A stretch of DNA of 5,364 nucleotides from Clostridia bacterium (GTDB lineage: Bacteria > Bacillota > Clostridia > SK-Y3 > JACMMQ01): assembly GCA_014378955.1 (NCBI GenBank), contig JACMMQ010000142.1, positions 1 to 5,364 of the forward strand, in the 5' to 3' direction. Positions 1 to 5,364 of the stretch are shown here, piece after piece; the stretch's first letter is position 1; the number at the start of each line of letters is the position of its first letter. The notes beneath the pieces were generated by a model. It saw nothing but the letters and a program-made list of their open reading frames with translations, was not told the DNA's origin and did no database searches. A program made the position numbers and the translations under genes.

Positions 1-632
1 TTATTGCCCCTTAATTTCCCTTTTGATGCGACCATGCCATCACGCACCGTTAAAATGGGACGAATGTTGAGCATACCACCAATTAACGCCGCAATGTTGG
101 ACACTCTGCCGCCTTTTTTCAAATATTCTAACGTATCTGCCAATATATAAATTTCAAGGTTTGCACAGCTGTTCGTTATGTGATCAATAATTTCTTGCTT
201 TGTACGCCCATCCTGTAGCATTTTCGCCGCTTCCACAACAATCATGCCATAGCCACTGCAAAAGGAAAGGCTATCAATAAGCACAATGTCCGCTTCCGGT
301 GTATCCTCCAAAACCATCTCCTTCGCAATGCATGCGGATTGGTAAGTGCCGCTTCCCTTGCTTGAAAGGGTGACCACTATGAGCGTATCATGTGTGTGTA
401 ATTCCTCACGAAAGGCTTGCTCGAATGCGGCAGGCGATATCTGTGAGGTGGTTGGAAAGACGTCTGATTGCTTGAGCATGTCAAAAAAGTCTGTCGAAGC
501 TAACTCCACGCCATCTGCATACGATTTATCGCCGAAATGCACCGTAAGCGGCAACACGCGAATACCCCATTGCTCTGCCACTGCCTTCATAATATCCGAT
601 GTACTGTCTGTGATAAGCTTAATGCTAGCCAT
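1..632 (-). CDS. DegV family fatty-acid-binding protein, 3' end cut by window
   Basis: I translated this frame by hand from the ATG at 632-630. It stays open for 210 codons to the window edge. DegV/FakB-type proteins bind a fatty acid between two domains; in some Firmicutes they hand it to the fatty-acid kinase FakA, but whether this one does is unknown. Visible family marks are the N-terminal ITDSTSDI (residues 7-14), PTTSQ (60-64), the SSKGSGTYQSA segment (90-100), and DTLEYLKKGGRVS (166-178) followed by IRPILTVRDG. The usual length is about 280 residues, so roughly 70 C-terminal residues lie outside the window; the sequence ends in KLRGN, where family members continue with a basic RGRKKA-like stretch. 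The start overlaps the end of trmL by 8 nt. GGAG sits 4 nt upstream of the ATG, in a longer purine-rich run inside trmL, which suggests translational coupling. The family call is secure; the ligand and role are inferred. Confidence 0.93.
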   Translation of the reverse strand, partial: MASIKLITDSTSDIMKAVAEQWGIRVLPLTVHFGDKSYADGVELASTDFFDMLKQSDVFPTTSQISPAAFEQAFREELHTHDTLIVVTLSSKGSGTYQSACIAKEMVLEDTPEADIVLIDSLSFCSGYGMIVVEAAKMLQDGRTKQEIIDHITNSCANLEIYILADTLEYLKKGGRVSNIAALIGGMLNIRPILTVRDGMVASKGKLRGN

Positions 633-1146
633 CACGCTCCACCCCTTCCTCTGCCCATGTACAATGTGTTAATTGTCCTTTTGCTTGCAAGCTTTCATAA
701 TCGTTTTGCCTGAGCACCTCATACGCCACAACAGCCACTGAATTGGATAAATTGAGCGACCTCGCCCCTTCCATCATGGGAATTCTAATGCATTGCGCCT
801 TACGTCCTGCCAAAAGCTCCTCAGGCAAGCCCTTGGTTTCCTTGCCAAATACCAAAAAGGTGTTGTCAGGGTATGTCACATCGGAATGACGGTACGGAGC
901 TTTGGTGGTCGCAAAATAAAACTGTCCCTCTGGGTGCTTTGCAAATAAGTCCTCTATACAATCATAATACGTAATATCCAGTAAATGCCAATAATCAAGC
1001 CCTGCACGCTTGAGCTTTTTGTCGTCAATCTCAAAGCCTAACGGTCTGACCAAATGTAGCTTAATGCCTGTTGCGGCACAGGTGCGTGATATATTGCCTG
1101 TATTTTGTGGTATTTCTGGTTCAACCAACACAATATTTAAATTCAT
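625..1146 (-). CDS. trmL: tRNA (cytidine(34)-2'-O)-methyltransferase TrmL (SPOUT family)
   Basis: The 173-residue protein matches the TrmL/YibK/CspR group of SPOUT (SpoU-TrmD) methyltransferases. These 2'-O-methylate the wobble nucleotide 34 of leucine tRNAs with S-adenosylmethionine, in the cytoplasm. All three SPOUT motifs are present: the N-terminal PEIPQNTGNISRTCAATG (residues 10-27) with Asn15 and Arg21; LVFGKETKGLPEELL (98-112) with the conserved FGxExxGLP; and the knot segment RSLNLSNSVAVVAYEVLRQ (129-147), which forms the cofactor site. The family is usually about 150-160 residues; the extra length is a C-terminal tail after residue 150 that carries no recognised motif and partly overlaps the degV start. 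The start at 1146 is supported by AGGAG (1157-1153) 6 nt upstream. This SD overlaps the TAG stop of the preceding DUF362 gene, consistent with a shared transcript. Confidence 0.95.
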   Translation of the reverse strand: MNLNIVLVEPEIPQNTGNISRTCAATGIKLHLVRPLGFEIDDKKLKRAGLDYWHLLDITYYDCIEDLFAKHPEGQFYFATTKAPYRHSDVTYPDNTFLVFGKETKGLPEELLAGRKAQCIRIPMMEGARSLNLSNSVAVVAYEVLRQNDYESLQAKGQLTHCTWAEEGVERDG

Positions 1147-1155
1147 ATGTTTCTC

Positions 1156-2301
1156 CTATAGTTTAAGTAGCCATTTCAACCATGCGGGTCGTTTAATTTC
1201 TATGGCCTTTTTAGGGCAAAGCTCTTGGCAGCAAAAGCATTTGATGCATTTGTCAAAGTCAATTTTCGGAAGCTTTCCAGCCATTGAGATTGCCTTAGGC
1301 GGACAAAGTCTTGCACAATCACCACAACGCACACACATATCGTCTATAAACACAGGCTTTGGACTCACGGAATTGAACAAGCCACGTTGCATGAATTCTG
1401 GGATGAACTTTGCAAATTTTGCGCCAAATGTATCGGGGATTTTAAAATTATCGATATAAAAGCTATTCCATGGTTCGCCAACAATCGTGACATCCTCTAC
1501 GCTTTGCACGCAAAGCTTTCTTTCCACGGCGTTCGCAAGTGTCTTGACACGATCAGGTTTTAAGCCAATGATAGCAGTCGCCACCAAGTCAAGTGCATGC
1601 GGGTTTTCACTTGCAAGCAAAACGCCCACTTTGCGTGGTGTGCCTGCGGATGGCCCTGCACCCTCCATGCCCATCACGCCGTCCATAATCGCCAAGCCTG
1701 GCTTGACATATTCACATAAATCCACGAGCATGCCACAAAAATCAGCCATTTCTTTCATGCGAAAATGGTATTCTGCTTTGTATGTACCGGGGATTACCCC
1801 AAACAAATTCTTCACACAGCCTGTGAATGTGGTCATACCATGTGTTTTGAGCTTAGCCAACGTAATGACAAAATCCGCTTGCAACACAGGGGTGATGACA
1901 GGAAAGGATTTTGTCACTTTGCCCTCGGCAAAAGGCACCTCTTTAAAGGTCACATCGTAATTGAGCTTAGCCCCTGTTTTTTGAGCGACGGCTTCTAAAC
2001 CTGTTGCTGCATATAATGACTTCAGTATTTTTTCATTGTATGGGCCACCTGGACTGTCTGCAAGGGTGACCTCGCCACCTGCTTGCTGCACCAAGCGAAC
2101 CACCGCCTCCACCAGTGCAGGATGGGTCGTTACCGCTTCATCTGGTGTTTTTTTCATGAGCAAATTAGGCTTTATTAACACCTTCATGCCCGGCTTGATG
2201 TATTTGTCCATACCCCCTAATTGCATCATGAGCTTTTGTGTGAGTGTTTGCATTGCTTCAGCTTCATAGCTGTCACATTTCACTAGCGAGACTGTAAACA
2301 T
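1156..2301 (-). CDS. DUF362 domain protein with C-terminal 2x[4Fe-4S] ferredoxin domain
   Basis: This 381-residue protein has an N-terminal DUF362 domain (about residues 1-280) and a C-terminal bacterial-type ferredoxin domain (about 317-370). DUF362 marks include VLIKPNLLMK (41-50), VTLADSPGGP (78-87), the TLAKLKTHGMTTFTGCVKNLFGVIPG stretch (147-172) and the central MDGVMGMEGAGPSAG (206-220). The ferredoxin part has two complete CxxCxxCxxxCP motifs: Cys323/326/329/333 and Cys352/355/358/362, enough for two low-potential [4Fe-4S] clusters. Cys357 is an extra cysteine next to the second set. There is no signal peptide, so it is probably cytoplasmic. The last residues (about 370-381) are basic and hydrophobic, with two tryptophans. 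The biochemical role of this common anaerobe family is not established; electron transfer is inferred from the clusters only. The gene starts inside the end of the AI-2E-type gene (19-nt overlap), with GAGGGG (2315-2310) 8 nt before the ATG. Confidence 0.92.
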   Translation of the reverse strand: MFTVSLVKCDSYEAEAMQTLTQKLMMQLGGMDKYIKPGMKVLIKPNLLMKKTPDEAVTTHPALVEAVVRLVQQAGGEVTLADSPGGPYNEKILKSLYAATGLEAVAQKTGAKLNYDVTFKEVPFAEGKVTKSFPVITPVLQADFVITLAKLKTHGMTTFTGCVKNLFGVIPGTYKAEYHFRMKEMADFCGMLVDLCEYVKPGLAIMDGVMGMEGAGPSAGTPRKVGVLLASENPHALDLVATAIIGLKPDRVKTLANAVERKLCVQSVEDVTIVGEPWNSFYIDNFKIPDTFGAKFAKFIPEFMQRGLFNSVSPKPVFIDDMCVRCGDCARLCPPKAISMAGKLPKIDFDKCIKCFCCQELCPKKAIEIKRPAWLKWLLKL

Positions 2302-3443
2302 GCCTCTTCCCCCTCATTTTGACTCTTTTCCATGCGCATTTCAATTAAATCAATCAGTATAATGCGAACCACTGCTACCACAGGCACACCAACCAGCATG
2401 CCCATGAACCCAAAAAATCCACCGCCCACTAAAATGGCAAATACCGCCCAAAATGGGCTTAGTCCCACCGAGTCACCAATGATTTTAGGCCCAATTACAC
2501 TGCCATCAAACTGCTGTAATACTGTAATGAATATCGCCACCCACAACGCCTTGTAGGGTTCATCAAAAAGTGTAATGAGCACCACTGGTACTCCCCCGAT
2601 AAAAGCTCCAAAATAAGGAATAAGGTTTGTCACAGCAATAATAACACTTAAAAGCAATGCATATTTTACTTGAATAAGCATAAACCCAATAAAGCACAAA
2701 ATGCCAATGATAATCGCAACGATAATCTTACCTAGAAAGAACTGCATGAATATTTTATCAACACGCCTTGCGTATAAATTAATTTTACATACGATAAATG
2801 GCTTGAACATTGCTTTCAACACGCTTTGAATTTGCTTTTGCAGGTCATCCTTTTCAATCAAAAGATAAATCGATATAATGATGCCTAAAAAAATGGTTAA
2901 CAAATAAGTGGTCGCACCCCATACGCCTTGTATGGTCTGCCACATGTTTGCCCAGCCATAGCGTGTTAATAGGTTCTCTGCGGTGAAGTTATTGGCTATT
3001 TCATCCACATTGATCATGCTGCGTAAAAATGGATAGCGGATGACTAGCTCGCGCAAAAAGGCGTTCCCTTCCTTGATATAATCTGGCAAAAGCCTTATTA
3101 AATCAGCGATACTAGTGCCAATTTTAGGGGATAGGTACATGACACCCAGCACAATGACCGAAATCAAAATGACATACACCACAAGGATACTAGACATCCT
3201 ATCATATTTTTTTGTTTTCGCCTGCGTCATTTGCCCAAACACCTTTTCTAATTTCGAAACAGCGGGGTTTAAAAGATAAGCAATGACGAAAGCGATCAAA
3301 AAAGGCGATAAAATGCCCAATAGCTTTTGACCAAAATGAATAACCCCGACAAAATTATCAAAGGTCTTGTACACAAATATAATTGCAACTGCCAATACAA
3401 ACCAGTATAAGCCTTGCGTCCACCGATTGTCTTTGTCTATCAT
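2283..3443 (-). CDS. AI-2E/PerM family membrane protein (putative permease)
   Basis: This 386-residue integral membrane protein has the layout of the AI-2E transporter (PerM/YtvI/YdbI) family. Hydrophobic segments lie near residues 11-29, 41-58, 85-104, 176-196, 239-258, 262-292 (possibly two) and 331-369. A long soluble stretch between the third and fourth segments (about 105-175) is typical of the family. Conserved signatures are SPFLIAFVIAYLLNP (46-60), NLIPYFGAFIGG (273-284) and the GPKIIGDSVGLSPFWAV region (318-334), plus the glycine-rich last segment GGGFFGFMGMLVGVPVVAV. Family members export varied or unknown substrates; autoinducer-2 or Na+/H+ transport cannot be assigned here. The length is close to that of relatives (about 350-390). 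The ATG at 3443 is preceded by GAGGTG (3454-3449) with a 5-nt spacer. It starts 18 nt after the aminotransferase stop, and its 3' end overlaps the DUF362 gene. Confidence 0.92.
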   Translation of the reverse strand: MIDKDNRWTQGLYWFVLAVAIIFVYKTFDNFVGVIHFGQKLLGILSPFLIAFVIAYLLNPAVSKLEKVFGQMTQAKTKKYDRMSSILVVYVILISVIVLGVMYLSPKIGTSIADLIRLLPDYIKEGNAFLRELVIRYPFLRSMINVDEIANNFTAENLLTRYGWANMWQTIQGVWGATTYLLTIFLGIIISIYLLIEKDDLQKQIQSVLKAMFKPFIVCKINLYARRVDKIFMQFFLGKIIVAIIIGILCFIGFMLIQVKYALLLSVIIAVTNLIPYFGAFIGGVPVVLITLFDEPYKALWVAIFITVLQQFDGSVIGPKIIGDSVGLSPFWAVFAILVGGGFFGFMGMLVGVPVVAVVRIILIDLIEMRMEKSQNEGEEACLQSR

Positions 3444-3461
3444 TATTACACCTCAACTAGT

Positions 3462-4637
3462 TTATATGTATTTTCGAACAAACCTTGTCATACGTTTTAC
3501 CGCTTCATTAATATTCTGGATAGAGTAAGCATAAGAACAGCGCACAAAACCCTCGCCACTTTCGCCAAAGGCAGTGCCGGGTACAACCGCTACTTTTTCT
3601 TCCTCTAATAAGCGACGACAAAATGCCTCACTTGTCATGCCTGTCTTTTGTATGCTTGGGAACACATAAAAAGCACCCCGTGGCTCATAGCAATCCAGTC
3701 CCATCTTGCGAAAACCTTCCACCAACACACGGCGACGATAATTGTATTCCTTTGTCATGTGGATGATGTCTTCATCGCAATTTTTTAGTGCCTCAATCGC
3801 CGCATATTGGCTGGTGGTTGGCGCACACATAATGGCATATTGATGAATTTTTGTCATTGCCGCAATAATTGGCTTAGGGCCTACTGCGTAACCTAGTCGC
3901 CAGCCCGTCATTGCATACGCCTTGGAAAAACCGTTGACGATTACTGTACGTTCATACATATCGGGAATGGCTGAAAAGGGTGTATGCTCGCCTTCGTAGG
4001 TCAATTCACCATAGATTTCATCCGATAACACCATGATGTTTGTGCCTCTAAGCACCTCTGCAATGCTTTCCAAATCGGCACGGGACATAATCGCCCCTGT
4101 TGGATTGTTTGGAAAGGGCAATATTAAAAGCTTGGTTTTAGCGGTGATTTTTTCTCTCAACTGCTGTGCTGTTAGGCGAAAATCATCCTCCGCACGTGTC
4201 ACAATTGGCACAGGAACCCCGCCTGCCAACACGGTGCATGGCTTGTAGCACACAAAGCTTGGCTCTGGAATGAGCACCTCGTCCCCATTTGAGATAATCG
4301 AACGTATCATCAAATCAATTGCCTCGCTACCACCCACCGTGACAACCACTTGTTCATAGGGGTCATAGCTTATCCCATATTTTCGTTTTAAATAATAGGT
4401 AATTTCTTGACGAAGCTCTTTCAAACCAGAATTGGACGTGTAATAGGTTTGTCCTTTTTCTAGCGAATAAATACCCGCTTCACGCACATTCCAAGGGGTC
4501 ACGAAATCAGGCTCTCCCACCCCTAAGGAAATTGCATCCTTCATTTCTGATACAATGTCAAAAAATTTGCGTATACCAGAGGGCGGCAACTCCTTCACGG
4601 TTTTGGATATTTGCGCCTCGATGTTAAATGGACTCAA
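3462..4637 (-). CDS. class I/II PLP-dependent aminotransferase, AlaT (YugH)-like, TTG start
   Basis: This 391-residue fold-type I aminotransferase transfers an amino group between an amino acid and a 2-oxo acid using pyridoxal phosphate, in the cytoplasm. Visible active-site elements are SLGVGEPDF (37-45), YTSNSGLKELR (66-76), the FPNNPTG motif with Asn178 (175-181), Asp206 in LSDEIY (204-209), the Schiff-base lysine Lys239 in NGFSKAYAMTGWRLGY (235-250) with Arg247 contacting the cofactor phosphate, and Arg366 for the substrate carboxylate. The N-terminal SGIRKF resembles B. subtilis PatA and YugH. Because a YugG/AlaR-like regulator lies directly upstream, an alanine transaminase role (pyruvate plus glutamate to alanine) is the best guess; aspartate or N-acetyl-diaminopimelate transamination remains possible. 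The start is TTG at 4637, overlapping the regulator's TGA as TTGA, with AGGTGA (4650-4645) 7 nt upstream. The next in-frame Met is residue 32, which would cut conserved sequence. Confidence 0.93.
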   Translation of the reverse strand: MSPFNIEAQISKTVKELPPSGIRKFFDIVSEMKDAISLGVGEPDFVTPWNVREAGIYSLEKGQTYYTSNSGLKELRQEITYYLKRKYGISYDPYEQVVVTVGGSEAIDLMIRSIISNGDEVLIPEPSFVCYKPCTVLAGGVPVPIVTRAEDDFRLTAQQLREKITAKTKLLILPFPNNPTGAIMSRADLESIAEVLRGTNIMVLSDEIYGELTYEGEHTPFSAIPDMYERTVIVNGFSKAYAMTGWRLGYAVGPKPIIAAMTKIHQYAIMCAPTTSQYAAIEALKNCDEDIIHMTKEYNYRRRVLVEGFRKMGLDCYEPRGAFYVFPSIQKTGMTSEAFCRRLLEEEKVAVVPGTAFGESGEGFVRCSYAYSIQNINEAVKRMTRFVRKYI

Positions 4638-5113
4638 AGCGTAATCACCTGCCTGTCATCCTTTTCCTTTTCCTCAAAAATAATGCCTTCGTCCTTGTAC
4701 TTTTTGAGTACAAAATGCGTCGCAGTGCTTACCACGGAGTCCATAGGTGCTAGTTTTTCCGCAACAAATAAAGCAACCTCTTTCATCGTTCTTCCCTCCA
4801 CGATGACCGTTAAATCAAAGCCACCTGACATGAGATAAAGCGACTTGACCTGTGGAAAATTGTAAATACGCTCTGCCACCTTGTCAAACCCTTCACCACG
4901 CTGAGGGGTGATTTTCAATTCTATCAAAGCAGTAACAAACTCCTTATTGGTTTTTTCCCAATTAATAAGTGTTTTATACCGTAAAATGATTTGTTGCTCC
5001 TCAAGCTCTAAAATTGCGCGCTTGACTTCCTCGACATCCTTATCAAGCATGACCGAAATCTGCTCTGGGGTGATGCGATTGTCCTGTTCTAATATTTCAA
5101 GAAGCTTTTCCAT
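4634..5113 (-). CDS. Lrp/AsnC family transcriptional regulator, AlaR (YugG)-like
   Basis: This 159-residue protein has an N-terminal winged helix-turn-helix (about residues 1-45, with ITPEQISVMLDKDVEEVKRAILELEEQQII) and a C-terminal RAM/ligand-binding domain (about 58-140). The RAM domain includes ELKITPQRGEGFDKVAERI, the turn YLMSGGFDLTVIVEG (93-107) and STATHFVLKKYKDEG, which is very like B. subtilis YugG (AlaR). Such proteins form octamer-like assemblies, bind an amino acid effector and control neighbouring amino-acid genes; here the natural target would be its own operon with the overlapping aminotransferase gene. The frame is open back to an ATG at 5191, but I chose the ATG at 5113. It has AGGGGG (5125-5120) with a 6-nt spacer and gives the normal Lrp length (150-165). 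The 26 extra codons would be read from a hairpin repeat and have no Lrp character. Effector specificity is inferred. Confidence 0.92.
   Translation of the reverse strand: MEKLLEILEQDNRITPEQISVMLDKDVEEVKRAILELEEQQIILRYKTLINWEKTNKEFVTALIELKITPQRGEGFDKVAERIYNFPQVKSLYLMSGGFDLTVIVEGRTMKEVALFVAEKLAPMDSVVSTATHFVLKKYKDEGIIFEEKEKDDRQVITL
4645..4650 (-). promoter_or_regulatory. Shine-Dalgarno site for the TTG-initiated aminotransferase
   Basis: AGGTGA is placed 7 nt before the TTG at 4637, inside the last codons of the upstream regulator gene. With the TTGA start/stop overlap it supports coupled translation of the two genes. Confidence 0.75.
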
Positions 5114-5119
5114 ATTGTT

Positions 5120-5125
5120 CCCCCT
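5120..5125 (-). promoter_or_regulatory. Shine-Dalgarno site that fixes the regulator start
   Basis: AGGGGG lies 6 nt upstream of the ATG at 5113. The longer in-frame start at 5191 is preceded by a T-rich stretch ending in GTCCCC, with no SD-like purine run. This decides for the 159-residue form. Confidence 0.8.
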
Positions 5126-5147
5126 GCTTTCATATATTGGTACGTAT

Positions 5148-5162
5148 GTGGGCGCTGCCCAC
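5148..5162. repeat. 6-bp GC-rich hairpin next to the operon leader
   Basis: GTGGGC (5148-5153) and GCCCAC (5157-5162) pair around a 3-nt loop. It lies 23 nt upstream of the regulator's SD on the transcript strand. No U-run follows it on the minus strand, so termination is not supported. Confidence 0.6.
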
Positions 5163-5167
5163 GCCCG

Positions 5168-5187
5168 CCCCTTTTTGAAAAAAGGGG
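5168..5187. repeat. 9-bp hairpin with 2-nt loop (C4T5/A5G4)
   Basis: CCCCTTTTT at 5168-5176 and AAAAAGGGG at 5179-5187 are perfect inverted copies separated by GA. No T-tract follows on either strand, so it is not a standard intrinsic terminator. Confidence 0.8.
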
Positions 5188-5190
5188 ACA

Positions 5191-5242
5191 AAAACTTTAA
5201 TTGGGGTTTTTAAAATTATTTGTAAGTAAACATTAAAGTTTT
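5191..5242. repeat. 11-bp inverted repeat with 30-nt spacer
   Basis: AAAACTTTAAT at 5191-5201 is repeated as its exact reverse complement ATTAAAGTTTT at 5232-5242. The pair lies between the two 9-bp hairpins. It could be a stem of a larger folded element or, less likely, an operator for the adjacent Lrp-type regulator. Confidence 0.7.
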
Positions 5243-5245
5243 ACT

Positions 5246-5265
5246 CAATTTTTTTCAAAAAATTG
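5246..5265. repeat. 9-bp AT-rich hairpin with 2-nt loop
   Basis: CAATTTTTT at 5246-5254 and AAAAAATTG at 5257-5265 are perfect inverted copies separated by TC. It has the same arm and loop length as the hairpin at 5168-5187, giving a matched pair on either side of the 11-bp inverted repeat. Confidence 0.75.
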
Positions 5266-5364
5266 CAGGGTCGAGGGACGGAGTCCTCGGCGTCGTCCGC
5301 AGACTGCGAAATCCAAACACTCAAAGAGTATTTTTCTTTGTTACTTTCTTTTTACGATAGAAAA

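Larger units (their letters stand above)
5148..5364. repeat. hairpin-rich intergenic region, probable dispersed repeat
   Basis: The non-coding stretch ahead of the operon contains a chain of short palindromes. GTGGGC/GCCCAC is at 5148-5162. A 9-bp CCCCTTTTT/AAAAAGGGG hairpin is at 5168-5187. An 11-bp inverted repeat has arms 5191-5201 and 5232-5242. A 9-bp CAATTTTTT/AAAAAATTG hairpin is at 5246-5265. An imperfect CGAGGGAC/GTCCTCG hairpin is at 5272-5289, CGCAG-A-CTGCG at 5298-5308, and ACTC-AAA-GAGT at 5319-5329. A pyrimidine-rich tail follows on the + strand. This patchwork, with GGGACGGAGTCC and AAAGAAAGTAACAAAG-like motifs on one or other strand, resembles short repeats scattered between genes in many gut Firmicutes; that is recollection, not a search result. 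No convincing ORF or target-site duplication is visible, and the outer end may lie beyond the window. The operon promoter must lie in or beyond it. Confidence 0.5.

Noticed and set aside
1..632. A frameshifted or broken degV gene
   Set aside because: The minus frame is uninterrupted to the window edge and keeps family motifs in the right order; the missing C-terminus is due to the window boundary.
1010..1960. Long open frames on the + strand (for example 1010-1459 and 1487-1960)
   Set aside because: They lie opposite strongly conserved minus-strand genes (trmL and DUF362), show no recognisable domains and have low-complexity Ser/Thr/Pro-rich compositions typical of antisense shadows.
5148..5187. 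Intrinsic terminator formed by the GC-rich and C4T5 hairpins
   Set aside because: No U-run follows either stem in the minus direction. In the plus direction the T5 is part of a stem, and no plus-strand gene leads into it.
4908..5213. A + strand open frame running from the regulator gene into the hairpin region
   Set aside because: Most of it is antisense to the Lrp-type gene, and the rest reads through the repeat hairpins; no domain or convincing ribosome-binding site supports it.
5232..5258. Sigma-A-like promoter on the minus strand: TTGAAA (5258-5253) and TTTAAT (5237-5232)
   Set aside because: Each box is 5/6 to consensus, but the 15-nt spacer is short and the region is so A/T-rich that chance matches are expected. 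An alternative pair (TTGAGT 5248-5243 with TACAAA 5224-5219) is no better. Not listed as a feature.
5114..5364. CRISPR array, riboswitch, T-box leader or tRNA gene in the upstream region
   Set aside because: There are no regularly spaced direct repeats, no T-box or known riboswitch core that I can recognise, and no cloverleaf with a TTCGA-type arm.

Overview
The window holds one compact, minus-strand gene string typical of an anaerobic Bacillota genome, probably of the Clostridia. The pointers are the moderate-to-low G+C, strong purine-rich Shine-Dalgarno sites, a TTG start, and the family set: a DegV protein, a clostridial-type DUF362 ferredoxin protein and an AlaR/AlaT-like pair. The assignment to class is inference; no rRNA or other phylogenetic marker is present.

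Layout, read in the direction of transcription (right to left). Bases 5364-5114 are non-coding and rich in small hairpins, and look like a dispersed intergenic repeat. Then follow six genes: an Lrp/AsnC-type regulator (5113-4634); a class I PLP-dependent aminotransferase (4637-3462, TTG start, 4-nt overlap); an AI-2E/PerM-family membrane protein (3443-2283); a DUF362 protein with a C-terminal 2x[4Fe-4S] ferredoxin domain (2301-1156, 19-nt overlap with the previous gene); the tRNA wobble-base methyltransferase TrmL (1146-625); and a DegV-family lipid-binding protein (632 to the window edge, 8-nt overlap, C-terminus missing). Gaps or overlaps between neighbours are all under 20 nt, and no terminator is visible between genes, so they are probably co-transcribed.

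How they work together: the first two genes resemble the Bacillus subtilis AlaR-AlaT (YugG-YugH) pair, a feast/famine regulator with the alanine-type transaminase it accompanies. The remaining four (membrane permease-like protein, Fe-S protein, tRNA modification enzyme, fatty-acid-binding protein) have no obvious common pathway and look like a housekeeping cluster.

I see no convincing new defence, mobile or RNA system. The items most worth a second look are the hairpin-rich repeat upstream of the operon and the uncharacterised DUF362/ferredoxin gene, which overlaps the gene of a membrane protein.
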